Source: Cyrtodaria siliqua (taxonomy: Eukaryota > Mollusca > Bivalvia > Adapedonta > Hiatellidae). Taken from it: 64,000 nt of DNA. The stretch's first letter is position 1, and the number at the start of each line of letters is the position of its first letter. A program made the position numbers and the translations under genes. Shown here in pieces: positions 11,085 to 21,444 of this stretch. The notes beneath the pieces were generated by a model that made no database searches, was not told the DNA's origin, and saw nothing but the letters and a program-made list of their open reading frames with translations. Where the stretch lies: assembly GCA_037043455.1 (NCBI GenBank), contig JAWPHD010000135.1, positions 186,001 through 250,000 on the forward strand, in the 5' to 3' direction.

Positions 11085-11660
11085 ATGCCTCTAGTGCAAA
11101 ATAAGTGTGATATTGATATAATGATAATGTTATAATGATAATGATAATGAAAAAAGAAAAGAAGAAAAGGAAAAAGAAAAAGAAAAAAGGCTCATTCAAA
11201 TGGTTTAATGAATCGACCCGGCGATCCGAATTTAGACCATTTAATTTTATCAAAGCACTAGAGGTCCGCTACCGGCCTCTAGTGCAACGTGTGATAATGA
11301 TATAATGATAATGATAATGTTATAATGATAATTAAATAATGCAAAAAGAAGAGAGGAAAAAAACCCCACTAAAAACATCAGCCAAATCGTTTCATGAATC
11401 ATCCCGGCGATCCGAATTTAGACCAAGCACAATTTAACACAGCACCAGACAGCCGTTACCGGTCTTTAGTGCAAAGTGTGATAATGATATAATGATAATG
11501 TTATGCAAAATGTAATAAAAATAATGATACATATAAGGAGGCAATTTGCATAAATGGTCTGGCCTCTGAGTGCAGCATGGAATAATGATTATGATAAAGG
11601 CCTGACAAATACGTGTAATGGGTTGACCCGGCTGATTCTTTTCAGATCTATCACTTGTGG
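11085..11660. repeat. ~185 bp tandem repeat, about three copies
   Basis: The block tagtgcaa...gtgtgataatgatataatgataatg starts near 11090, 11275 and 11460, a period of 184-187 bp. Each copy also has an A/G-rich run and the block tcccggcgatccgaattta. A fourth, more decayed copy may run to 11660. It sits between the recombinase and the SGNH frame, where it could be part of the split terminal repeats of a DIRS-like element. Confidence 0.8.
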
Positions 11661-11853
11661 TCGTACACTACATTAAGGTTCCGTTTCCGGGCCCTAGAAA
11701 GAAGTAATACTGATATATATAGATGTATATGCGTCATATTGGACAACGTATAGCATTTGATACAGATGGAACTAGAGAAACGCTTCCATCTTTATTTTAA
11801 ATGATAATAAACGATTTATGGTTATTATAGTTGTTTCCAATTAAATAGAATGC

Positions 11854-12899
11854 ATGAACAAGACAAGTACACTTTCTAACTGTACTCAAGTCGATTTAGG
11901 TCCACACTTCAAGCTCAAAGTCTGGATGATGGGATCATCAATTATAAGGGATGCATTCCAGCGTGCTGTTCATCGCCCAGACGGGGTTCACTTGGATCTC
12001 CGTGCTATTAACTGGAGTATCCTATGGGAGTTTAAAAGAGGCATGAGGATTGCAGATCTGGAGGAAAACATAATGAATTTATTACAGTTAAATGAAACAC
12101 CACCCAACATTTTAATTTTACATTGCTGTGGTAATGACATATTGTTTGGGGCGCTTGTTTCAGTCAAAGGTTTTTCTGAAGTAACTTCTTAAATTTAAAT
12201 AATACGTACATCAGTTATATATCATTAGAACTGGCATTTTTAGTGGTAAATTAAACACCTTACTTTTGAAAATCGGTTGAGAAATAAATATTTACACCCA
12301 AAATGATTTTTGGATCGGGCTTTTCCTATGTAAATTCCAGCAGAAAATTAAGAAATTTCAAATAACTTCAGTAATCCTTCATATTTTGCTATAACACGTT
12401 CAGGGTGTCCTAATTTACTAATATCCAACAATTTAAAACCATTTTTGAATAAAAATTCTAAAAATAATAATTTCAAATTTTTCATGCAGCAGAATTTTGC
12501 ATTGAATATGACCCATCAAAAACAGCTTTCGCACATGCAATTTTTATTTCTCATCCGATTTTGAAAAGTAAGGTATTTTTATTTACCACTTAGAATGTCT
12601 GTTTTACTGATATACAACTTATTTAGTTACGAAATGTATTTTGTCTGAAAAGTCCAAAAAAACTTTGGCTGAAACAAGCGCCCCAAACAATACATTCGAA
12701 ACCTAGTGTGAATATGAAAAAGCTGTTTAACAGTTTAATTCAGTTTATTCCCAACACATTCTTGGTGTGGTCTCAGATACTACTATGTTTATCTTGGCGA
12801 TATATTAACTTCAACGTTATTGCAAATAAAACCAGGAACAGAATAAACAGAATAAAACGATGGGGCGTATATAAAATATCCTATGTTCGCCGAAAATGA
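11854..12899 (+). pseudogene. SGNH-hydrolase-like protein, split by a MITE
   Basis: The first part (11854-12141) encodes an SGNH-type domain. WMMGSSIIRDAF near residue 24 is the block I region, GMRIADLEENI is the block II-like region, and LHCCGNDI (residues 89-96) is the GxND block. At codon 96 a 549 bp insertion begins. Beyond it, from 12693, the frame continues as IHSKPSV and then FLVWSQILLCLSWRY, the expected block after GND. The two halves are in the same frame once the insertion and one TA are discounted. SGNH enzymes hydrolyse esters; their role in mobile elements is unknown. The final catalytic Asp-x-x-His was not seen, so the 3' end may be missing. Confidence 0.8.
12142..12690. mobile_element. 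549 bp Tc1/mariner-type MITE with long TIRs
   Basis: The outer 22 bases of each end are perfect inverted repeats, beginning TTGTTTGGGGCGCTTGTTTC. Weaker inverted similarity extends to about 160 bp on each side, including GTGGTAAAT and TTTCAAAATCGG-TGAGAAATAAA blocks. The element is flanked by TA (12140-12141 and 12691-12692), the signature of Tc1/mariner target sites. It encodes no transposase, so it was moved in trans. Confidence 0.9.
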
Positions 12900-13475
12900 T
12901 GATACGCATTTATCACAATTGGGCTATGCCATTATGCTAAACACATTATCAGGGGCTCTTAATTGTCTTGCTACAACAATGTCCTAAGCTTCTCCATTAA
13001 CGGTTGAAATGGGCCATGGCTGTGATTTATATTCCATGTCTCTGCCAGGATGTAGCTAGCACGGGTGGAGGAAAGTCGCCTCATTTCCATAGTAACTACT
13101 TCGCTCGGGAACAATTTTGGCATTTGCTAACGGGATATGTTTTGCGCCCGTTGACGCAGCAACATAATCACCTGTATTAACAGTTTGCTTAATTGGAAAG
13201 TAATACAATTATAAATAATGTCTATAAGTATTTCCATTATAAAACATAAATAAACACTTTATTATAGGAGGCGTTTTTAATTTAGTCTTAGACGCAACTA
13301 TGGATAAAAAGGATGGAAATATTGATACACATAAAAAATGTGGCGCAAACTATTACATATGATTAACTGGTATGAACTGAATGATGTACGGATAATTTTA
13401 ACCCTATAAAACAAACATTTACTTGGCATTCAAATTCACGACCGACAGTTTTCTGCCGACTAGATTATTTTTTAA
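12900..13475. other. Unassigned DNA
   Basis: No coding or repeat structure recognised. It may contain the missing 3' end of the SGNH-bearing element. Confidence 0.4.
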
Positions 13476-13489
13476 TTTCAAGGAATCTC

Positions 13490-14318
13490 ATGAATCTCAT
13501 AAATTGCATTACTCGAGCAGACATTCGAAGTAGCTATAAATCTGATCACTCAATATCTAGCATTAATATACTACTGCAAGATACACCAAGGGGTCCTGGA
13601 TACTTTAAACTGAACTGAAGTTTATTACTCGATATTGAATATCAAACAAAATTAAAACGTGAAATAAATGAAACATTAACATTTAATAAAGAGGCAAACC
13701 CAAACATTATATGAAAACTATCAGAAATAACAGTATTCAAGATGAACAAAGCAAAAAAATAAATTGGAGGATGAAAGCTGTAAACAAATTCAAAAGAACT
13801 AATTAACAGAAAACGAGAGGAATTAAATAAATTTTATGAAAAGAAGACAAATGGAATAAAATCTAGAATAAAGGCATAGTATCTAGAAAGTGGAGAAAAA
13901 TGTTAAACTACTCATGAGTATTGAAAAACATAGAGCAGAAAGTAAAGCAATGAACATATTAAACATAGATGGACGAGTACTTACCCAGTTTCCCCTTATA
14001 TCGTTATTCTATCAACCTGACATACTTTTAAAACCCATACGTAACGATACAGATATCACAAGCATAAAAGTAAATGATCAAGAGAAAAACCACACAATGT
14101 TTGCAGATGACGCGACCATTTCACTAAACGGGTCTAAAAAAGGTTACAACGCTATGCTAAACATTTATGAAGAGTTTGAACATATTATCGTCTAAAATTA
14201 AATCTCAGCAAATGTGTAACATTAAGAGCAGGAACACTTAGAACGCAACATGATTTAATTTATAATAGAAACAAATGTATAAAATGGACATCTGAATCGG
14301 CAAAGGCACTTGATATAA
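13490..14318 (+). pseudogene. Tx1/L1-like LINE: endonuclease end and RT, internally deleted
   Basis: The endonuclease end reads SDHSISSINILLQDTPRGPG (about 13541-13600), with the catalytic SDH retained. A K/N-rich linker follows, broken by many stops. RT remnants begin with INGRVLTQFPL-like sequence (about 13963). Much of the palm is deleted before KVNDQEKNHTMFADDATISL, where the catalytic FADD is intact at 14100-14111. The frame ends with an LNLSKCVTLRAG block and KALDITF at about 14318. The deletion removes the first catalytic Asp block. Confidence 0.82.
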
Positions 14319-15715
14319 CGTTTGATGTTTGACTGCAGTCTTGTCTTCTCAATGGTTTGTTCTCTTGTTGCTCTGGCTTCTGCCAAGTCATTGTGTACAT
14401 TCTTTGTGGCTTTCTAGGATATTTGTTTGTATTTTGTATTTATATATACACGAGCATCTTTGCGTTTTACTTATATTGCCTATTAATGCTGCCTTGTTGG
14501 TTAGAGATTAATTCATGGCGGGGATTTCTTTATTCACGCTGCCCGTATTATTGGGATGACATTAGTGTAAGTGTGAGGTTTGGTGCACCCTATAATCTGG
14601 TTTAAACCCCAGCGGCCTTTCTTGCCACTGACCGTTCCTGTTGTCAACCCTTTTGTGTTTGTGATGTCTTATTTGGCATTTTTTTCATCTTTGCAGTTGT
14701 TCTTTGTTTCTGTGTGTGCTTGTGGTTGACTGTCGTCCTTAAATGCTACTTTTCCTGTTCGATATTTAGGTGTATATCTCCCAGCTCATTCGATTTGCTA
14801 GAGCGTGTAATGCTGTTATAGACGTCAATGATCGAAATCAAGTTATTACAAGTAAACTTCTTCAGCAGGGTTTTCGTTATCACAGACTACGTAGATCTTT
14901 CTCTAAATTCTACCGCCGTAACGAGGGCCTGCTGGAAAAGTACAACACCAACCTTAAGAGACTGCTGCGACTAGGCATATCACAACCCTCATTTTATGGA
15001 GATGTGGTCTATAAACTTCGAAAGTTAAAGGGGTCTGACGGGTTTCCTGACCGCTTTACAAATTTAATCAGGAAGTTCGTCAGAAAAGGATATAACCCTT
15101 TGGTTTTACAGCGCACTGCATGTTTAGTGATTGACCCCTCTAAGGTCAGTCATTGCGCTTCACTTTTCACTTGTGCGATGACTGGACTACCTCTTGGGAC
15201 TCTATGATTGTACCTACTGAAACCCCAACTAAGGGAGGTGGATGCATTAGCTTTCGTCCCTCGGGTTTTCTGGTCGAACCCTAGATTGGTTTTCTCTTTA
15301 GCTGCAACTACTATGGTTGTTCAGTACTATTCTGAATACATCCTGAGATGTTTATTATTTTGTATGTGTTTCTTTAGTTAGTTTCTCAGGATGTGGACTT
15401 TATTGTTAGAGAATTCCTTTCGATGGGATGTAGTTTTGTTTACACTGTTTTGTCTATTTGGGCGTTGAGGACAGGATAATAGCGAGGATTGAGCGCATAT
15501 AAAATCGATTCAAGCTAACCAGTAGGCCTTATTGCGTACTGACCGTTCCAAGTCGGTAACCCTGTCTTCACCACCCTTTCTGTTGTTTTTTGTCTCTTTC
15601 ATTGTATTGTCAAGTCCTTATTTGCAGTACAGTGTGGACCTACGATGTCATTGCGCTCGGGCGCTGTGGTTTATATAGGACCCTATATCTCATTTTTATA
15701 TCTATATTTTCATGC
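14319..15715 (+). mobile_element. Penelope-like insertion: 3' UTR joined to a second partial copy
   Basis: Two PLE pieces lie head to tail inside the LINE. The first (14319-14769) is 3' UTR of one subfamily (call it A), with the block ggtttaaaccccagcggcct and a CCTGTTCGAT end. The second (14770-15715) is the ORF C-terminus followed by a different 3' UTR (subfamily B), also seen at 32.8-33.4 kb. Tandem partial copies are a known habit of Penelope elements. LINE coding continues on both sides with few residues lost. Confidence 0.75.
14770..15207 (+). pseudogene. Penelope-like RT C-terminal domain (subfamily B)
   Basis: An uninterrupted frame of 145 codons encodes the conserved PLE C-terminus. 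It starts YISQLIRFARACNAVIDVN, continues with KLLQQGFRYHRLRRSFSKFY and ISQPSFYGDVVYKLRKLKG, and ends with LVLQRTACLVIDPSKVSH. It corresponds to the segment at about 33364-33810 on the minus strand of the longest copy. There is no RT catalytic core and no GIY-YIG endonuclease. The start is where homology begins, after the preceding UTR, not a true initiation codon. It is among the best preserved coding stretches in the window, suggesting a fairly recent insertion. Confidence 0.8.
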
Positions 15716-17200
15716 AAAAACAGCTAACATGTTTGCAATTAACTTTACAGATAGATTTAAACAATTTTACAATAGTATGGATCAATGGAAAGTAGTAAAC
15801 TATCAACAATAGGAAACATCATTGTTTTAAAATATATACTTAGTCTTAAATTAGCGTACATTTTTTCAATTATTCCAAATCCACCAGAGTACATACTAAA
15901 CAAATCTAAATAAAAAATGTTTTCAATTCATTTGGAATTCAAAAAGAGATAAAGTCAAAAGGAGAGATATGATAAAACAATAAGATGATGGTTTGAAAAT
16001 GATAGATATACGAATATGCTTAACCTCCATTAAAGCATCATGGGTAAAACGAATAATAGACCGAAATAATAACGGAGCGTGGAAAATATTCTACATGAAA
16101 GAACTCGAACGTTATGGTGGGAATTTAATTTTCATCTATAATATTGATGTAACAGATATTATGAGCTTTACATTTAAAAACACATTTTTAAATGACATAT
16201 TGAAAGTAAGTATAATAATCGAACAGGAAATGCAGCTTTCACAGAACACAGTAATCCCCAAAACAGACAAACAAGAATGGCAATAGTAATAATAAACACA
16301 TTACAAACACAAAAAGGGTTGACAGTAGGGCTACCGCCTTGGAACGGTCAGTGGCTAAAAGGCGTGGTGTACTGCTTACTTTACAAAAAGTCCAAAACAT
16401 ATAATTGAATAAATATTGTGGACATTACCTTATAAATCACTGTGGTATATATCTTTATTGATACAGAAACAGATTGTATGCACCCATGCTATATATAATA
16501 CAACTGATAGAAAACTAAAATCATGTAATTCAATCCAAACTGATTTTGACATACCTGCAACAGAATTTTTAAAATATCACCCACTTATATCGTCAATACC
16601 AAAGCAATGGTTGCATGAACCCAACGTTGAAATTGTATTTTCACATACTACTGTGAATTGCTAGTCCATTTATAGAAACATATTAAGATGTAGTAAAGAT
16701 AATAGCTTATAAATATTTTAGTACAATTTTATATACAGGAATATTGCCAAAAATAAATCTTTATATAAATGCCAATTTGCCGTTTCAAGTATTTGCACAT
16801 TCTGTAATATGGAAATAGAGACTATAGACCATCTATTCTGGGAATGTATGTGGACTAAACATTTCAGGAATGAATACCGTTTATGGATGGAGAGAAAAGA
16901 CATGATTACCGAATTAAATAAATATAATATTTACTTTGGAGAACGAGATAAAATATTCACTTACATAACCATGTTGGGTAAACAATTCATATATAAATGT
17001 AAATATAAAGATGAGATACCGAAATTTGAAACATTCTAAATACAATTGAACAATAGAATTAACATGGAAACGTACACTGCCCTTAAAAATAATACTCTTA
17101 ATACATTTAAAGAAACTTGGAGAAAACGATGCTCTCTAGCAAGCTCATTATCTATTATCTTACATTATTCTCTTCCAATACTAATTTGTTCCCTTCCTTC
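15716..17200 (+). pseudogene. Tx1/L1-like LINE post-RT domain and zinc-binding C-terminus
   Basis: This resumes the LINE after the PLE insertion. Blocks include NFTDRFKQFYNSMDQWKVVN (about 15737-15800), FQLFQIHQS-like sequence, then GLKMIDIRICLTSIKASWVK (about 15990-16050). After a second insertion come a DRKLKSCNSIQTDFDI block (about 16510), SLYKCQFAV and ICTFCNMEIETIDHLFWEC (about 16795-16850), a Cys/His cluster usual before the end of ORF2. The last readable part is ETWRKRCSL near 17115. Several stops separate the blocks. Confidence 0.8.
16215..16375 (-). mobile_element. Penelope-like 3' UTR fragment inserted in LINE
   Basis: The minus strand carries the subfamily-A 3' UTR. In plus orientation it begins near cgaacaggaaatgcag and includes gggctaccgccttggaacgg (about 16330-16350), identical to the UTR at 17.5 and 50.5 kb. 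It is only about 160 bp long and splits the LINE C-terminal region. Confidence 0.75.
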
Positions 17201-17317
17201 TATTAAACCTCTTAAAATATAGTCATACAATATATTTAATATTATCTAAACAGTGTTATGCAATTTAACTCTTATGTGTGTAGTAATTATATGTTTTAAT
17301 GGAATGTTGTATGCAAA

Positions 17318-17343
17318 AAATAATAATAATAATAATAATAAAT
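17318..17343 (+). repeat. (AAT)n LINE 3' tail
   Basis: About eight AAT units end the Tx1/L1-like LINE. A PLE 3' UTR in the opposite orientation begins immediately after. Confidence 0.75.
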
Positions 17344-17349
17344 AATTAT

Positions 17350-17775
17350 AAGAATTGTATAAAGGAAATATAAAATGATCGGACAGGGAAAGTAACATTC
17401 AAGGAGGACAGTCAACCACAAAGCACAGAAACAAACACGCAAACAGACAACCAAGAAGGCAATAAATGCAAACGACATCATAAACACAAAAGGGTTGACA
17501 TTAGGGCTACCGCCTTGGAACGGTCAGTGGCAAAGTAGGCTACTGGGGGTTAAAGCGGTTCTAGGGTGCACCAAACCTCACGCTTACCCTACTGTCATCC
17601 CAATAAAACAGGACAGTGTAAATAAAGAAATCCCTGCCATGATCTAATCTCTAACCAACAAGGCAGCATCAATAGGCAATATAAGTAAAACACAAATATG
17701 CTCGTGTAAAAATAATACAAAAAAACAATAGCCTAGAAAGCTACAATGAAGGTACTCAATGACTTGGCAATTGAG
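17350..17775 (-). mobile_element. Penelope-like 3' UTR, subfamily A
   Basis: About 425 bp on the minus strand, nearly identical in layout to 50345-50760. It includes the gggctaccgccttggaacgg block, the ggttctagggtgcaccaaac block and the gaaatccctgccatgatcta block. No ORF sequence accompanies it. Confidence 0.8.
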
Positions 17776-18610
17776 TTTGCATATTTTTAACTGTTTACTT
17801 TATTTCACCAATACTATGTTCAAACCTACGGTATGAAGTTCACCATCAAAACGATTTTAGATTAAAAATCGAGAGGATAATTTTAATGTTAGATAAAACT
17901 TCAAGATTGACAAGTGTCCTTTTAAGATACACTACTGGTGTATTATGATTTATGACACGACTTTATTACACGTTCGGAAGCCGTTTTAATGTGATACAAA
18001 GTATAACCACTTTCAAAACAGTCAAACGGATTGTCAATCTTGACAATCTTGTATAGTATGTATTTCTGTCCTTGACACAAGACTGTGTAAACCTCACCAT
18101 CTTAATAGAGCAGGTTATTTTCTCATCTATAAAAATGTATATATAAACAGAATTAAAATCATGCTATTATTCCTCACACTATTATGAAAACAAATGCTCA
18201 TAAAAACAATACACACGTATGTGTTCATGCACATTATTCATGCATGTACTCTGTCTACAGTCGACTTTTAACAGGGGCAAATCCGCTCCTGTTCGCCACA
18301 CTGTATTCCGTTTGCTCTCCATTTGCGTTCCAAATGTACTCCGTTTATATTATATATTCTGGGATGAATTATAGATATTTCCCAGTTTGAGAAAATCTAT
18401 AACATATCCCTTCCTCTACTGTGATATCTCGCCTAGTGTGCAAGATAGCACAGTAGCCAAATGTTATGAACTAAACGATAGACGTCAATATAATTACGTC
18501 ACGAATTGACGTTATCATATTACTCCGCGCTGTCGCCAAAGGAGTGACAGAAGCAGGAATACTTGTGTCAAAAGACGATTGGAAAGAAATTCATCACTGA
18601 ATATATATTA
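17776..18610. other. Unassigned AT-rich DNA
   Basis: No gene, tRNA-like sequence or repeat recognised. Confidence 0.45.
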
Positions 18611-18613
18611 TAT

Positions 18614-18763
18614 AGTTTAATTAACATTTTTGTCGTGATACGGAAAATAATTCACTCGTGAGAAATATTCTTGCGATATAGAAACTCGTGCGAAACCGCA
18701 CTCGTTTCTATATCGCAAGAATCTTTATCACTCATGTATCACTTCAACAGTGTTAATTAAACT
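18614..18763. mobile_element. 150 bp foldback (hairpin) MITE
   Basis: The whole segment is a near-palindrome. Its ends, agtttaattaac and gttaattaaact, are inverted copies, then GTGATAC lies on both sides. The core ATTCTTGCGATATAGAAAC is repeated perfectly in inverted orientation around a short CG-containing loop near 18692. Such hairpins are typical of miniature inverted-repeat elements. Confidence 0.85.
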
Positions 18764-18769
18764 CTATGT

Positions 18770-19285
18770 ATGACATTTGCTTTCATTTTATTCACAATAT
18801 ATGGTGAGTTCAAATTGTAGACCCTAACAATACCTAACTGAAACCATATTTTGATTGATATTATTATTTGCGTGAAATGTATCTTTTTGAAGTTTTAGAT
18901 TTATAATAAAAAGCCTGATGTACCCATATTATAATGTATATACATAAATGGAACTAACTGATTAACATCGCTAACATAAGAAAACATACGTTCTCTATTT
19001 GTTTCTAGCTACACGCATACACAAGTGCAATCGTTTTGTAATCAGTTGTATCGAATGCATTTTAATTCGAAGCACCAAGTGGGTTACTTGAGGGGTTACT
19101 TGCACAGATTAGTATAACACACGGATGGTTAAATAATATGAATATCGTCAAATGAACACTATATAGTACATTCTAGGATAATGTTTATAGTGTTCACCAC
19201 AAAACTTGTCTAACAAGGAGTTATTAGTTTAGTTATTTATAACATAAAGAGAAGGTTATAAGTCAGAGTAGCAGTCACAGAATAC
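18770..19285. other. Unassigned AT-rich DNA
   Basis: Nothing recognisable as a gene or repeat. Confidence 0.45.
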
Positions 19286-19289
19286 AGTC

Positions 19290-19740
19290 ACTCCACTCCT
19301 GTCAGTGGCAAAAGGGACCACGGAGGAGTTTAAACCGGTTCAAGGGTGCACCAAACCTTACTCTTATCCTGTCATCATCCATAAACAACTGAATAGTGTA
19401 AATAAAAATGGTTCCCACCGAGTCAACCCCTTACATTTGAGAAAGCGTAGATATGTAAAATACCCCCCCCCCCCCCCCCCACACAGAAATATGCATGTAT
19501 ATAAGATATCAAAAAATAAGTTAAACCTAAGACGCTAATCTAATATGTACTCGATGTCTTGTATGAAGTCAGAGCATAAAAGGGCAACCGTTAAGTGCAC
19601 GACAAAACGGAGTGAATGACATACATGAAATGGTTCCCACCTTAACGGATTTAGGAAAGCGTTGTCATAGAGTCCAACGCCCGTCCGATCGTTGCGCAAT
19701 CAGGAGGACAGCAAATTGCAAACTGTAGAAGGGTCTACTG
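19290..19740 (-). mobile_element. Penelope-like 3' UTR and C-terminal fragments
   Basis: The minus strand shows a subfamily-A-like UTR at 19295-19430 (tcaagggtgcaccaaac block). A shorter ORF C-terminus/UTR junction lies at about 19660-19735 and resembles 33366-33450. A run of 18 C residues (19463-19480) lies between them. The fragments are strongly decayed. Confidence 0.6.
19463..19480. repeat. Poly-C homopolymer, 18 bases
   Basis: Eighteen consecutive C residues, the longest homopolymer I noticed in the window. Its exact length is prone to sequencing error. Confidence 0.95.
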
Positions 19741-19744
19741 TGGA

Positions 19745-21440
19745 ACTCGATAGCACTAATTCGTACACCCCAGTTCATTCTACTGAGGATGATGTTGTTT
19801 CCACACATATCATTCGGTGCACTACTTTCAAGGCTGGGGTAGACGGAAAGCAGAACAAACTGCCAACTATGTACTGAAATCCTAAATTACATAAAAATCC
19901 GTATAAAGCCCGCTTTATTTCGAATTCTAGTGCCTGCATCACCACAAACATCTCCAAACTTTTAACTTCTTGTCTCACAACCATTAAAGGTCAACAATAT
20001 TGTAATAAAACTTATGTAAACTCTGGGATTAATTTGTTTTGGTCTATTAAAAACTCAGGAGACGTTCTTGATAAAATATGCAATAACCGTAAAGTTTCAT
20101 CTATTAGCACTTATGACTTCTCTACACTATATATACCCTTACCACATCACATTATCAAAGACAAGCTTATTGCTTTTATTAAAAAAAAATGGCAAGCGAA
20201 AATACTACATTTGTGGCCTGTAATAATATTAAAGCGTTTATTACTAACGGCAGTTTAGAATGTTACACTATGTGGACTTGCCAAGAAGTTTGTGACGCAC
20301 TCATCTTCCTATAAGATAATAGTTTCGTTAGGTATTGAACGACCGTTTATAGACAAACTGTTGGTATCCATATGGATACGAACTGTGCACCGCTTGTCGC
20401 AGATTTGTTTTTAGATAGCTATGAAAGAGATTTCATGGTGAAAATGGTGAAATAATTAGCCAAATATAGGACAAGAGAGATGATTTTAATTTTAATATTG
20501 TTAATTGTCCCCATTTAGATGGGGATGTTCCAAGTGCAACTTCTTATGGGGTTTATGTGTCTCAACCTATTTGTTTTTCTAGAGCCTGTACTCGAGTTGA
20601 GGACTTTACTATTTGTAATCGTTGTATAACTAAAAAGCTACTCCATCAGGGTTACCGTTACTATAAACTTTGTAAAACCTTTGCAAACTTTTATTATCGT
20701 AACCCTGATCTTCTTTCCAAATATAAAAGTAATTTAAGAACTCTTCTGCGACAAGGACTATCACAACCTGACTTCTATGGTGACGAGATTTGTAAACTTC
20801 GTAAGATCCTTGGTCAAGAGAAGTTATGACCTTATAATTTTGCAACGCACTGCATGATTGGTGGTGGACCCATTTACAGTTCGCCATTATGCTTTCCGCT
20901 TTAATTGTGCGATGACCGGACAGGCTGTGGACCCTATGATGACGTCTACCTAAAGCCCAAAAGGACGGTGACGTTTGATGTTTGTCTGCACTCTTGTCTT
21001 GTCGCGCCCTCAATGGTTTATTCTCGTGTTGCTCTGGCTTCTGACAAGTCATTCTTTGTGGCTTTCTAGGCTATTGTTTTTTTTGTATTCATATATACAC
21101 GAGCATCTTTGTGTTTTACTTGTATTGCCTATTAATGCTGCCTCGCTGGTTAGAGAATAGTTCATGGCGAGGATTTCTTTATTTACACTGTCCCGTTTTA
21201 TTTGGTTGAAAGTAGGGTAAGTGTGAGGTTTGGTGCACCCTAGAACGTGGTTTTAACCCCCAGCGGCCTTTTTTGCCGCTGACCGGTCCAAGGCGGTAGC
21301 CCTATTGTCAATCATTTTGTGTTTGTGATGTCTTGTTTGGCCTTTTATTCATCTTCAAATTTGTTATTTGTTTCTGATTGTGTTTGTGGTTGACTGTCGT
21401 CCTTGAATGCTGTTTTTCCTGTTCGATTTTTATATCTATA
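19745..21440 (+). mobile_element. Penelope-like element, subfamily A, partial
   Basis: A plus-strand PLE copy with RT N-terminal half (about 19770-20450), C-terminal part (20480-20930) and 3' UTR (to about 21440). The UTR contains ccagcggcct and gtccaaggcggtagccc. It ends with the CCTGTTCGATTTTTATATC block. An opposite-strand PLE fragment abuts its 3' end. Confidence 0.85.
19770..20945 (+). pseudogene. Penelope-like reverse transcriptase, frameshifted
   Basis: RT blocks can be read in order. NKLPTMYWNPKLHKNPYKAR (about 19855, with a stop at 19875 where Trp is expected) corresponds to PLE RT motif 1. ISTYDFSTLYIPLPHHIIKD (about 20100-20160) is the palm motif with the first catalytic Asp. LVSIWIRTVHRLSQ is the decayed GIPMGTNCAPL block seen in another frame near 20360. 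The YxDD segment has been deleted. The C-terminal block follows: FNIVNCPHLDGDVPSATSYG, then KLLHQGYRYYKLCKTFANFY, then LSQPDFYGDEICKLRKILG, with a frameshift near 20825 before ILQRTA. Without YxDD it is inactive. Confidence 0.85.
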
Positions 21441-21444
21441 TCTA

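Larger units (their letters stand above)
10440..12899 (+). mobile_element. DIRS/Ngaro-like element remnant (tyrosine recombinase plus SGNH)
   Basis: Two protein remnants in the same orientation, a tyrosine recombinase (10561-10983) and an SGNH-hydrolase-like frame (11854-12899), lie 0.9 kb apart around a 185 bp tandem repeat. From what I know of the family, Ngaro-type DIRS retrotransposons encode a tyrosine recombinase in place of a DDE integrase, and some also carry an SGNH-like ORF. That makes Ngaro the best guess. No RT or RNase H was found upstream, so a non-retro tyrosine-recombinase element remains possible. Element ends were not found. Confidence 0.6.
13480..17343 (+). mobile_element. 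Tx1/L1-like LINE with nested insertions
   Basis: This is a third non-LTR element, in plus orientation: endonuclease end (13480-13620), linker, a shortened RT (13890-14318), then after a nested PLE block the post-RT region (15716-17200), and an (AAT)n tail at 17318-17343. The C-terminal GLKMIDIR-----IKASWVKRI block and the ICTFCNMEIETIDHLFWEC zinc-binding block are characteristic of the Tx1/L1 group. Two PLE-derived insertions interrupt it, at 14319-15715 and about 16215-16375. Confidence 0.85.

Noticed and set aside
15716..16214. Start of a separate transposon after the PLE block
   Set aside because: The blocks continue the Tx1/L1-like LINE ORF in the expected order, so this is the second half of the interrupted element.
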